Positions 24,479 through 32,058 of a stretch of 47,087 nt of DNA are shown one piece after another (the stretch's first letter is position 1; the number at the start of each line of letters is the position of its first letter). The DNA comes from CALDOK01 sp964481655. Lineage in GTDB: Bacteria; Myxococcota_A; UBA796; JAFGLY01. Location: contig CAYZVO010000039.1 of NCBI GenBank assembly GCA_964481655.1, positions 1 through 47,087 on the forward strand, in the 5' to 3' direction. The translations under genes were made by a program, and so were the position numbers. The notes beneath the pieces were generated by a model, which did not search any database, was not told where the DNA came from, and was given only the letters and a program-made list of their open reading frames with translations.

Positions 24479-26179
24479 TCATTCTTCTTCCGTCACGCCC
24501 ATGGGGATCGTGAGCTCGAACTTGGTCGTACCGTCGCGGGCCTTGTCCTTGTTGTGGGCATAGGCTTCCGCGAACTTGGGGCTGCGCTTGAGCGCCGCTT
24601 CGATGTTGTCCACCGTCTCGAACTTGTCCGTGACCGCCTTGACCTGGATGCTTTCCTCGCCGATGTCCAGGTAGTTGACGTCGATCTTGGTGTCCTTGGG
24701 CACGGCGTTGGACAGGTCCCGCAGGGTGTCGAAGGCCGTGGTCTGGTTGGCCGGATCGATGGTCTCGATCATCTCGCGCATGATGTCCATCTCGCTTTGC
24801 ATGATGTTCACCGCGCCGCTGGTGGTGACCAGCGCCGAGTCGGCCACCTCCGGGAAGGACTCCTTGACGGCGCCGCGCACGTCGGCCATCAGCATGGCGT
24901 CCTGGGCCTGCAGCCGGATGGCGTTGAACACCGCGACGCCCATGCCGATGACCACCAGCACGGCCACCAGCGCCACCGCGACGGCGCCGGCGCGCTGCAT
25001 GCGCTGGATGTTGCGGCGGTAGGCGAACTCGCCGATGCGGAAATCCACCTGGGTGCTCTTGCCGGCGTTGAGCCCGCGCAGGGCCAGGGCGTAGGCCATG
25101 GCGTGCTCCGGCCCGGGCTCGGGCACGTCCCCCGGCGCCGGGGGCAGCGGCAGGGCCGTGAAGGCCAGCCCCAGCTCTTCGTGCAGGTGGTCCTCGAGCC
25201 CGCGTAGCTTGGCGCCGCCGCCGCACAGGTAGACGGCCTCGACCTCCAGGTCCCGCTCCTCCTCGAAGGCCACCAAGGTGGTGCGCAGCAGGGCGACGAG
25301 GGGCCGGGTGGCCTCCTGGACCGCCTGGACCATCTTGCCCACCTCCGGATCGTCCTGGTACCCGCGCAAGGTGGCGACCCGCTGCTTGTAGTCCTCCAGA
25401 TCACCGGGGTCGAACTGGTACTGGCTCTCCAGCGCCGCGTCGATGTCCCGGCCGCCCCAGTCCAACGTGCGCTGCAGCAGCGGCACGCCGTCCACCAGGG
25501 CACACAGCTTGGTGCTGTGGCGGCCGATGTCCAGCAGCACGACGTTGTCTGCGTCTTCGGGTAGGAAGCGCCCCAGGTTGGACAGCACGCCGGCGTCCAC
25601 GGGCAAGAAGCGGGGGTCCACGCCGATGCCGGACAGCTCGTGGAGGAAGCCGCGCAGCTCCTCCCGCCGCGCCATCGAGCACTGGATCCGGCTGCCCGGC
25701 TCGCCGTCGAGCAGGTCCGGGCCCGCCTTGAGGGTCTGGGTGTACAGGGCCACCTCGTCCAGGTCGAAGGGGATGCGCTCCTCGAGCACGCCGGGCAGGA
25801 TGGCGTTGATCTGCTTGGGCTGGGTGAAGGGGACCTCCACGACCCAGGAGCTGACCTGGGACGCCCGCACGGGCACCACCACCGTCGCGTCGTCCGTGTC
25901 GATGCCGGCGAGCAGCTTGCGGGCTTCGCGCAGCTGCAGGTCCAGCAGCGTCATCCGCGGCTCCGGCTCGGCCTCCTCGGCCTCCGCCGGCTCGCCGTCG
26001 AGGGTGGTGCTGGCGTCGTCCTCCTCGACCTCGTCTTCCAGCTCGGCTTCGATCAGCTCTTCGAGCGGCAGCGCACGGGAGCGGAAGTCCACCACCTCGT
26101 AGCCGCGATAGGTGCCGTTGAGCATGGTCGCCTTGATGGCTGAATGCCCCAGGTCGAGTCCGATTACCTTGCTCGCCAT
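24479..26179 (-). CDS. gspL: Type II secretion system protein GspL (PilM-like cytoplasmic domain)
   Basis: 566 residues. The N-terminal actin-like domain begins KVIGLDLGHSAIKATML and includes VVLLDIGRHSTKLCALVDG and AVYLCGGGAKLRGLEDHL, the ATP-binding fold of PilM/GspL. A membrane helix follows (AVAVALVAVLVVIGMGVAVF, near residue 405) and then a periplasmic ferredoxin-like domain. GspL binds the GspE ATPase in the cytoplasm and GspM in the membrane. An acidic insert (EAELEDEVEEDDAS, and AEAEEAEPEP) interrupts the first domain, in keeping with the acidic bias of this operon. Confidence 0.88.
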   Translation of the reverse strand: MASKVIGLDLGHSAIKATMLNGTYRGYEVVDFRSRALPLEELIEAELEDEVEEDDASTTLDGEPAEAEEAEPEPRMTLLDLQLREARKLLAGIDTDDATVVVPVRASQVSSWVVEVPFTQPKQINAILPGVLEERIPFDLDEVALYTQTLKAGPDLLDGEPGSRIQCSMARREELRGFLHELSGIGVDPRFLPVDAGVLSNLGRFLPEDADNVVLLDIGRHSTKLCALVDGVPLLQRTLDWGGRDIDAALESQYQFDPGDLEDYKQRVATLRGYQDDPEVGKMVQAVQEATRPLVALLRTTLVAFEEERDLEVEAVYLCGGGAKLRGLEDHLHEELGLAFTALPLPPAPGDVPEPGPEHAMAYALALRGLNAGKSTQVDFRIGEFAYRRNIQRMQRAGAVAVALVAVLVVIGMGVAVFNAIRLQAQDAMLMADVRGAVKESFPEVADSALVTTSGAVNIMQSEMDIMREMIETIDPANQTTAFDTLRDLSNAVPKDTKIDVNYLDIGEESIQVKAVTDKFETVDNIEAALKRSPKFAEAYAHNKDKARDGTTKFELTIPMGVTEEE

Positions 26180-26186
26180 GGTCTCC

Positions 26187-27545
26187 TCACTGTTCTTTCC
26201 ACGACAGCATCTTGTAGCGCCCGCCGTTGAACTCCATCACCACCTCGATGGTGCTCTCCACGTCGCCCACGTAGCCGGTGGAGAGGATGGTGAATACTCT
26301 AGAATTGGTCTTGATCAGGCTCTTGAGCCCGGCCTCGTCGGTGAGCGTGATGCCGTGATCCTTTGGGGTAGATACGAAATTGTCCACGGTTAGGGCACCG
26401 AGAGCCTTCAAAACTTCGATTTCCAGATGTGCCTCACTGACGATCTGATCAGATACCGAGGGATCGGCATAGGCGCGGATCAGGGCATACCGTAGAGGCG
26501 AACTGCATGTCGTGATGTTGATCTTGTTGTTGCCGTAGATCGTCCACTGGGGCCCGAACGTCAGGTAGACCTCGTCGGTGACCCCGGCTACCAGCTGCAC
26601 CTCGTCGAGGGCGTCGAACTCCAGGTTCTTGGGCTTGTAGTTGCGGCCCCACTTCTCGTCGTCGTCGTACAGGCTGTCCTCGTAGCCCCCCATGGCGCTG
26701 GACTGCATGTTGTCCGTGTCGATGAAGTCCTTGATGTTGGCCAGCACCTCCCAGCGGTCGTAGTCGTTGCGCTCCTCGAACATCTCGTCGTAGCGCTGGT
26801 CCTGCATCAGCGAGTACATGGCCATGCCGATGGGGCTGGTCTGGATGGTGGTGGCGCTGCCCTCCTTGAGGGAGTTGATATTGATCTTGCCGTCCTCGTC
26901 GTTGATCTCGGCGCGGAAGTCCCCCTCGAAGTCCAAAAACGAGCGGGTCAGGGCGGTCTCGTCCCGCTCGATCTCCCGGTCGATCTTCTCCTGGGTCTCG
27001 GTATCGATCTCGAATTCGACGCGACCCTGTTGCAGGGCCGCCATGTCGAACTCGTCTTCGTCAAGATCGGACATGTCCCCCGCCAGGCCGAAGCGGATGA
27101 ACGCCGTGTCGATGAACGGCACCTGCTGCCACAGCTTCTCGTCGATGTTCATGCCGACCATCTGGGAGTACTGCTGGATCATGGGGTTGTTGGCCATCTG
27201 CTGGAGGAAGGCCATGAACAGGGTGTAGATGCGCACCCCGCTCTTGGCCAGGTAGTGGGCCTTGACCCCGTCGCGGTAGTGGGCCGCCTGCAGGTAGTCC
27301 ACCCGCGAGGTGTAGGCGAACTCCACGACGAAGGCGGACAGGAAGACCACCATCGCCAGCACCATCACCAGGGCCACGCCACGCTGGCCCCGGCGGGCGC
27401 GGAAGCGGCGGGTGGAGAGGTCCTCGGGGCGGTCTGGGCCGCCCACATTGGCCCCGCCCTCGGTGGCACGCCAGCCCGCCTCGCGGGGGGCTCCCAGGCC
27501 GGCGCCGCCCTGGTCCGTCAGCATGGCTCGTAGGGCGCGGATCAT
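26187..27545 (-). CDS. gspK: Type II secretion system minor pseudopilin GspK
   Basis: From ATG 27545 (AGGGG eight bases upstream, ATGA overlap with gspJ) the protein has 452 residues. Prepilin cleavage site G56/V57 (RGQRGVALVMVLAMVVFLSAF) lacks the Glu at +5, as is normal for GspK, the tip subunit. The mature part has the large GspK insert and INDEDGKININSLK, a calcium/metal-rich segment conserved in GspK. The leader of 56 residues before the cleavage site is much longer than the usual 6-10, an oddity seen again in gspG (29 residues). It caps the pseudopilus together with GspI and GspJ. Confidence 0.9.
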   Translation of the reverse strand: MIRALRAMLTDQGGAGLGAPREAGWRATEGGANVGGPDRPEDLSTRRFRARRGQRGVALVMVLAMVVFLSAFVVEFAYTSRVDYLQAAHYRDGVKAHYLAKSGVRIYTLFMAFLQQMANNPMIQQYSQMVGMNIDEKLWQQVPFIDTAFIRFGLAGDMSDLDEDEFDMAALQQGRVEFEIDTETQEKIDREIERDETALTRSFLDFEGDFRAEINDEDGKININSLKEGSATTIQTSPIGMAMYSLMQDQRYDEMFEERNDYDRWEVLANIKDFIDTDNMQSSAMGGYEDSLYDDDEKWGRNYKPKNLEFDALDEVQLVAGVTDEVYLTFGPQWTIYGNNKINITTCSSPLRYALIRAYADPSVSDQIVSEAHLEIEVLKALGALTVDNFVSTPKDHGITLTDEAGLKSLIKTNSRVFTILSTGYVGDVESTIEVVMEFNGGRYKMLSWKEQ

Positions 27546-28252
27546 GCGTGTTGCCCCTTGAGCAGCACCTTGCTGATCCAGGTGCGTTCGTCCCCCTCTT
27601 CGTCGGCGATGATCAGGGTGACCTCCACCGCCCGGGGCAGCCGGTTGAGCTGGTCCTGGCCCGCCGTGTCCCACTCATCGAGCCACTCGTTCTTCTCGGC
27701 GTCGAAGTAGCGGAAGTTGAGCTCCTTGACCGAGCGGGCGAGGATCATCACCTCGCCCCCTTCGGTGGCCTCGCCGTCGATGCGGTCCTCCTCGCGGTGC
27801 ATCAGCGCGTAGTAGCGGCTCTCCTCGTCCGACTCCTCGTAGTAGCCGATCTCGGTCAGCGAGCACTCCTTGGCGTCCTTGTAGAGCTTGTGGTGGCTCT
27901 TGGTGGTGAAGTTGAGCTTGTCCATGGGGTCGGCGTCCTCCCCCACGAAGATGGTGGTGAAGGTCTCGTCGGCGTTGTCCCCCGACCCCCCTGGCCGGGC
28001 GGCCCGGGCGGAGGACAGGAAGGCCAGGGAGACCTCCCGCTCGATGCGGCCCATGGCGATGCGGCCCATGGCCGTGTACTCCGACTCCTTCTTGACCGCT
28101 TCCTGGAGCCGGGCCGAGTTGTTGAAGATGATGAACAGCGCCGCGGTGATGCCCACGAGGATGCTGATGGCGACGATGGCCTCCAGCAGGGTGAAGCCCT
28201 CCTGGCCCCGGCGGGGCCGTGTGCGGATCGGCGCTGAGATCGGGGTGGTCAT
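27542..28252 (-). CDS. gspJ: Type II secretion system minor pseudopilin GspJ
   Basis: 236 residues with prepilin motif G19/F20-TLLE (Glu24 at +5), hydrophobic helix AIVAISILVGITAALFIIF and a C-terminal beta domain that includes LKELNFRYFD-like VKELNFRYFDAEKNEW and PRAVEVTLIIADE, both typical of GspJ. It is part of the GspI-J-K tip complex. It overlaps gspI and gspK by 4 bp each. Confidence 0.9.
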   Translation of the reverse strand: MTTPISAPIRTRPRRGQEGFTLLEAIVAISILVGITAALFIIFNNSARLQEAVKKESEYTAMGRIAMGRIEREVSLAFLSSARAARPGGSGDNADETFTTIFVGEDADPMDKLNFTTKSHHKLYKDAKECSLTEIGYYEESDEESRYYALMHREEDRIDGEATEGGEVMILARSVKELNFRYFDAEKNEWLDEWDTAGQDQLNRLPRAVEVTLIIADEEGDERTWISKVLLKGQHA

Positions 28253-29013
28253 TTTTTGGAACCGCCGATGCCGGCGAGCCCGCCGGTGCGGGGGCTGGGA
28301 GAGCTGGTGGGGGAACTGGCGGGTGTCGTGCTGGTCGTACCCTCGCCCGTGTCCGTGGTGCCGCTGCCGATGCCGCCGATGCCGCCGAGCCCGCCGATCT
28401 CCTGATCCTCAGCCCCCACCACCCGGCCGCTGGGGTTGACGATGTGGGTCACCAGGATGACCTCGTCCGGGCCGCAGGCCCCCTCTTCGCGGGCCCCCTC
28501 CTCGCCACACCAGTAAACCCGCACGCGGATCTCGCGGATGAACTTGGACAGCTCCTCGGTGAACATGGTCGGGTCGATGCCCAGGGAGCTGAGGTCCAGC
28601 CCGCCGGTGAGCATGGACGAGTCCTCCACGGCCCCCTCGTCCTCGGCGAAGCCCATCAGGTCGCTGGCCATGTTGAGGATCTTGTCCAGGTCCAGCTCCA
28701 CCCGGCTGACGTCGTACTCCCAGCGGTGGTCCTCGAAGGCGTCCTGGTATTCCTCTTCACGGAACTCCCCCTTCTCCGTGATGGTCATCTCGCCGAAGCC
28801 CTCTTTTTCCATGCGCAGCTCGACGAGGGTCATGATGTCCCGCGCCAGCATGGTGCCCACCACCATCTCCTCCCCCTGCTGGCGCATGTACACCGCCGTG
28901 GACTGGCTATCGATGAGCACCAGCACGGAGATGGCCAGGATCGCCAACGCGACGAGCACCTCCAGCAGGGTGAATCCCTGGCGGGGATTGTTGGGGCCCC
29001 TACCAGTCGACAT
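28249..29013 (-). CDS. gspI: Type II secretion system minor pseudopilin GspI
   Basis: 254 residues with prepilin motif G13/F14-TLLE (Glu18). The helix EVLVALAILAISVLVLIDSQ matches GspI/GspV. GspI is usually about 120-130 residues; this one is twice that, with an acidic middle (KGEFREEEYQDAFED) and a Gly/Ser/Thr-rich low-complexity tail (TTSTTPASSPTSSPSP). It overlaps gspH by 14 bp and gspJ by 4 bp. The identity rests on the helix and on the gene order H-I-J-K. Confidence 0.85.
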   Translation of the reverse strand: MSTGRGPNNPRQGFTLLEVLVALAILAISVLVLIDSQSTAVYMRQQGEEMVVGTMLARDIMTLVELRMEKEGFGEMTITEKGEFREEEYQDAFEDHRWEYDVSRVELDLDKILNMASDLMGFAEDEGAVEDSSMLTGGLDLSSLGIDPTMFTEELSKFIREIRVRVYWCGEEGAREEGACGPDEVILVTHIVNPSGRVVGAEDQEIGGLGGIGGIGSGTTDTGEGTTSTTPASSPTSSPSPRTGGLAGIGGSKK

Positions 29014-29797
29014 TGCGGTCCTCGCGGTCCGGAGGGTCGGCCTCGCCCAGCTCGGTTTTGACGCGGCCGGTGAGGGGTTCGAGGGTGATGCTCATCACCG
29101 TCTCGTGGCGGTCGATGAGGTAGATGACCGTGTCCTCCATGTAGCCCTGGGGGAAGATGTGGGTGTAGGCGATGAGCTCCTCTTCTGGTTCTTCGGGCGG
29201 GGGATCCTGGGGCTCGACCCGATCATCGTACTGGGGCGTCCAGATGCCCATGAAGGCGCAGCCGTGGGGCAGCTGGCGGATCTTGAAGACCTGGTCTTCG
29301 AGCACCTGGAACTCGTTGAGCTTGGGCATGGGCTCCAGGGTGCCGGTGCCCATGTTGAGGCCCATCATGCCCAGCAGGCCGGACATGGGGCTGTCCGTGT
29401 CGCCCATCATCTGGTCCTGCTTCTGGCGCATCTCCTCCTTGGCCCGCTCGTCCTCCGCCTTCCAGCGCTCCTGCTCCTCCTCGCGGTCCAGCTCGTCCTC
29501 GGCGTTTTCCTCCCGCTGGGCCTGGTTGAGGAACAGCCGCACCTCGCCGGTGGCGGCCTCCACCCAGTAGCTGCGCTGATCGACGTTGTAGGCCAGGCGC
29601 ACCGGCACGTTTTGGATGGCGCACTCGTCGTAGGCCATCTGCAATACCGACGCCAGATCCCGGGATGCGGACCGCACGTCGCCCCCCAGCCAGTTGGCGA
29701 CGGCGGGGATGGCCACCACCGCGACGAGCAGCACGATGAACAACGCCACCATCATCTCGATGAGCGTCACTCCCAGGCGTTGCGCGTTGCGGATCAC
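29000..29797 (-). CDS. gspH: Type II secretion system pseudopilin GspH
   Basis: 265 residues from a GTG start. Prepilin motif G9/V10-TLIE with Glu14, helix MMVALFIVLLVAVVAIPAVA, then the GspH pattern of DLASVLQMAYDECAIQNVPV and RLAYNVDQRSYWVE. A charged insert of about 60 residues (Glu/Arg/Lys plus Met-rich MGDTDSPMSGLLGMMGLN) interrupts the C-terminal beta domain. GspH joins the main pseudopilus near the tip. It is the first of the H-I-J-K block. Confidence 0.88.
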   Translation of the reverse strand: MIRNAQRLGVTLIEMMVALFIVLLVAVVAIPAVANWLGGDVRSASRDLASVLQMAYDECAIQNVPVRLAYNVDQRSYWVEAATGEVRLFLNQAQREENAEDELDREEEQERWKAEDERAKEEMRQKQDQMMGDTDSPMSGLLGMMGLNMGTGTLEPMPKLNEFQVLEDQVFKIRQLPHGCAFMGIWTPQYDDRVEPQDPPPEEPEEELIAYTHIFPQGYMEDTVIYLIDRHETVMSITLEPLTGRVKTELGEADPPDREDRNVDW

Positions 29798-29810
29798 GGT
29801 CTCATCTTTC

Positions 29811-30146
29811 CTAGAATTCCCAGTTGTCGATGTCGGCGTTGCGTCCCCGACCGCCGGGTTCCCCGTCGGCCCCGAAGCTGATCAGCCGGTAGGGCTGCCC
29901 CGTGGAGCTGGGGATCTCCACCAGGATCGGGTGCCCCCAGCTGTCCAGCGGGATGGGGTGCAGGTGCATGGGGTAGCCCCCCGTCTGGATCCGGGTCTGG
30001 ATCAGATCCCGCTCCGTCTCCTTGATGATCACCTGGGTCGAGCGCCGCTGGCCCTGATCCCGGGCGCTGGCTGCGATGGCGGTCCCGATCCCCGCGGAGG
30101 CGAGGATCAACGTGGCCACGGCCACTACGAGCTTCCCCCTCGTCAT
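29811..30146 (-). CDS. GspG-like periplasmic protein lacking the prepilin signal
   Basis: 111 residues from ATG 30146. The C-terminal half repeats the GspG signature: LDSWGHPILVEIP ... YRLISFGADGEPGG ... NADIDNWEF, compared with TDKWGNPFLYASP ... YEIVSLGADGAEGG ... KADIKSWEI in the adjacent gspG. The N-terminus, however, is MTRGKLVVAVATLILASAG followed by AIAASA, an ordinary signal peptide or membrane anchor, with no G/F-T-L-x-E cleavage site and no pilin helix. So it cannot be processed and polymerised like a pseudopilin. It lies between gspG (61 bp) and gspH (13 bp), clearly within the operon, and is probably a soluble or anchored partner of the pseudopilus. The longer reading frame upstream overlaps gspG and is not supported. 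Confidence 0.75.
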   Translation of the reverse strand: MTRGKLVVAVATLILASAGIGTAIAASARDQGQRRSTQVIIKETERDLIQTRIQTGGYPMHLHPIPLDSWGHPILVEIPSSTGQPYRLISFGADGEPGGRGRNADIDNWEF

Positions 30147-30207
30147 GCGTGCCCCTTCGGTTGCATTCCGATTTCGATCAATCGAGTACGGCTGGCGGGC
30201 CTCCGGA

Positions 30208-30705
30208 TCACTGGATCTCCCAGCTCTTGATGTCCGCCTTGGTCTTGTCGCCGCCCTCGGCGCCGTCGGCACCCAGGGACACGATCTCGTAGTCGTGGTC
30301 GCCGTTGTTGCCCGGCGAGGCGTACAGGAACGGGTTGCCCCACTTGTCCGTCGGCACGGTGTCCGTGGCCAGGTAGCTGGGGAAGGTCTTGCCGCTCTTG
30401 GTGGCCGGCGGGTTGATCAGCGACTCCAGCCCCTCACCGGAGGTGGGGAACTTGCCGTGATCGACCTTGAACATGACCAGCGCCTGCTCCAGCTCCTTGA
30501 TCTGGATCTCGGTGGCGCCCACCTTGGCCTTGTCCAGCTGCCCCACGACGTTGATGCCGACGATGGTCATGATGATGCCCAGGATCGTGATCACCACCAT
30601 GATCTCGATGAGCGTCATACCGGCCTGCTCCCGGTGCAGCTGGCGGGCGGCGGCGCCGGCCTTCTCGCTGGCGAGTGCCTTCGCGATGTTCTTGAAAAAC
30701 CTCAT
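30208..30705 (-). CDS. gspG: Type II secretion system major pseudopilin GspG
   Basis: About 165 residues. Two in-frame ATGs exist (30711 and 30705); GAGGAG sits only two bases before the first but at the right distance (7 nt) before the second, so the start is 30705 (MRFFKNIAKA). The prepilin site is G29/M30-TLIE with Glu34, after a 29-residue leader, longer than usual. The mature protein has the pilin helix (EIMVVITILGIIMTIVGINVVG) and the GspG C-terminal region with YPTS-like FPTSGEGLESLI, KWGNPFLY and a Ca-binding GADGAEGG loop. It forms the pseudopilus shaft. The prepilin peptidase gspO is not in the window. Confidence 0.95.
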   Translation of the reverse strand: MRFFKNIAKALASEKAGAAARQLHREQAGMTLIEIMVVITILGIIMTIVGINVVGQLDKAKVGATEIQIKELEQALVMFKVDHGKFPTSGEGLESLINPPATKSGKTFPSYLATDTVPTDKWGNPFLYASPGNNGDHDYEIVSLGADGAEGGDKTKADIKSWEIQ

Positions 30706-30731
30706 TGCCATTCTCCTCGCGGCCGCGGGCC

Positions 30732-32051
30732 TCACCCCACGACCTGGTTGAGCTTCAACATGGGCAGCAGCACCGACAGGGCAATGAAGCCCACGCCGCC
30801 GCCCATGATCAGGATGATGATCGGTTCGAGCATGGTGGTCAGCGTGCTGACCGTGCGATCCACCTGCGCTTCGTAACTCTCGGCCACCTTGGCGAGCATC
30901 ATTTCTAGCTCGCCGGTGCGTTCGCCGATGGCGACCATGTGCGTCACCAGCGGCGGGAACTGTTCGGATCGTTTGAGTGGCGTGGCGATGGATTGGCCTT
31001 CGGCCACCGACTCGCGCACGTTCTCCAGCACCTCTTTGATCACCACGTTGTCCACCACCGAGCGCACGATGTTCATCGCCGTGAGGATCGGCACGCCGGA
31101 GGACAGCAGGGTGGACAGGGTGGAGGCGAAGCGGGCCACGGCCACCAGCAGCATCAGCCGGCCGAAGATGGGGATCTTGAGGGAGTAGGTGTCGACCATC
31201 AGCCGCCCGGCCTCGGTGCGTACCCACCAGCGGCCCAGGAAGAAGGCCCCCGCACCCAACATGATGACCAGGTACCAATAGCTGGTGACCAAGCTCGACA
31301 TGCCGATCAGCATGCGGGTCAGCAGCGGCAGCGTGGCGTTCATGTCCTCGAAGATCTTGGCGATCTTGGGCACCACGCCGATCATCAGGAAGGTCACCAG
31401 GCCGCCTGCCACACAGGCCATGATCAGCGGGTAGATGAGGGCGCCGGTGACCTTGCTGCGAAGGGCCACCTGGCCCTCGGTGTAGTCCGCGAGCTTGACC
31501 AGCACCACTTCCAGGGTTCCGGACTGCTCGCCGGCCCCCACCATGTTGCGGTACAGCTCGCTGAAGATCTTAGGGTAGCCGGCCATGGCGTCGGCCAGGG
31601 ACGAACCCTCGTTGACTTTCTCTTTGATCTCGGCGAGTACCACGCGGAACTTGTCGTTGTCCGTCTGGTCGGCGACGGCCGCCAGGGACTCGACGATGGG
31701 GATGCCAGCGCCGATGAGGGTGGACAGCTGGCGGGTGACGATGGCCACGTCGGCGACCTTGACCCGCTGGAAATAGCGGCCGAAGTCCACCTCCATGTTC
31801 AGCGAGACCTTCTTGTCCTCTTCCCCCTTGCCCTTGCCCTTGCCCTTGCCCTTGCCCTTGCCCTTGCCCTTCGCCGCGCTGGCCTTGCCGTTGCTCCCAC
31901 CCCCCTGCCGGACGCTCTGCTCGGACAGGTCCGTGGGGAAGATGCCGTCCCGGCGCAGCTTGGCGCGGGCCGAACGGGCGCTGTCGGCGTCGATGACGCC
32001 GCCCACGTTCTTGCCCGCGCTGGTCAGGCCCTTGTATTCGAAGACCGGCAT
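30732..32051 (-). CDS. gspF: Type II secretion system inner-membrane platform protein GspF
   Basis: 439 residues, starting MPVFEYKGLTSAGKNVGG as in GspF. Two T2SF domains with membrane segments are present (for example VTGALIYPLIMACVAGGLVTFLMIG and PIIILIMGGGVGFIALSVLLP). They carry the repeated pattern LIGAGIPIVESLAAVADQ and LLSSGVPILTAMNIVRSVV. The linker between the small N-terminal domain and the first T2SF domain is a run of GK dipeptides encoded by a CCCTTG hexamer tract. GspF couples the ATPase GspE to pseudopilus growth. 7 bp after gspE. Confidence 0.95.
   Translation of the reverse strand: MPVFEYKGLTSAGKNVGGVIDADSARSARAKLRRDGIFPTDLSEQSVRQGGGSNGKASAAKGKGKGKGKGKGKGKGEEDKKVSLNMEVDFGRYFQRVKVADVAIVTRQLSTLIGAGIPIVESLAAVADQTDNDKFRVVLAEIKEKVNEGSSLADAMAGYPKIFSELYRNMVGAGEQSGTLEVVLVKLADYTEGQVALRSKVTGALIYPLIMACVAGGLVTFLMIGVVPKIAKIFEDMNATLPLLTRMLIGMSSLVTSYWYLVIMLGAGAFFLGRWWVRTEAGRLMVDTYSLKIPIFGRLMLLVAVARFASTLSTLLSSGVPILTAMNIVRSVVDNVVIKEVLENVRESVAEGQSIATPLKRSEQFPPLVTHMVAIGERTGELEMMLAKVAESYEAQVDRTVSTLTTMLEPIIILIMGGGVGFIALSVLLPMLKLNQVVG
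31825..31872. repeat. CCCTTG hexanucleotide tract inside gspF
   Basis: Seven perfect CCCTTG units (31825-31866) followed by the variant CCCTTC. On the coding strand they give CAAGGG, encoding a Gly-Lys run. Because the unit is six bases, slippage changes linker length but never the frame. Confidence 0.9.
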
Positions 32052-32058
32052 CCCTTGG

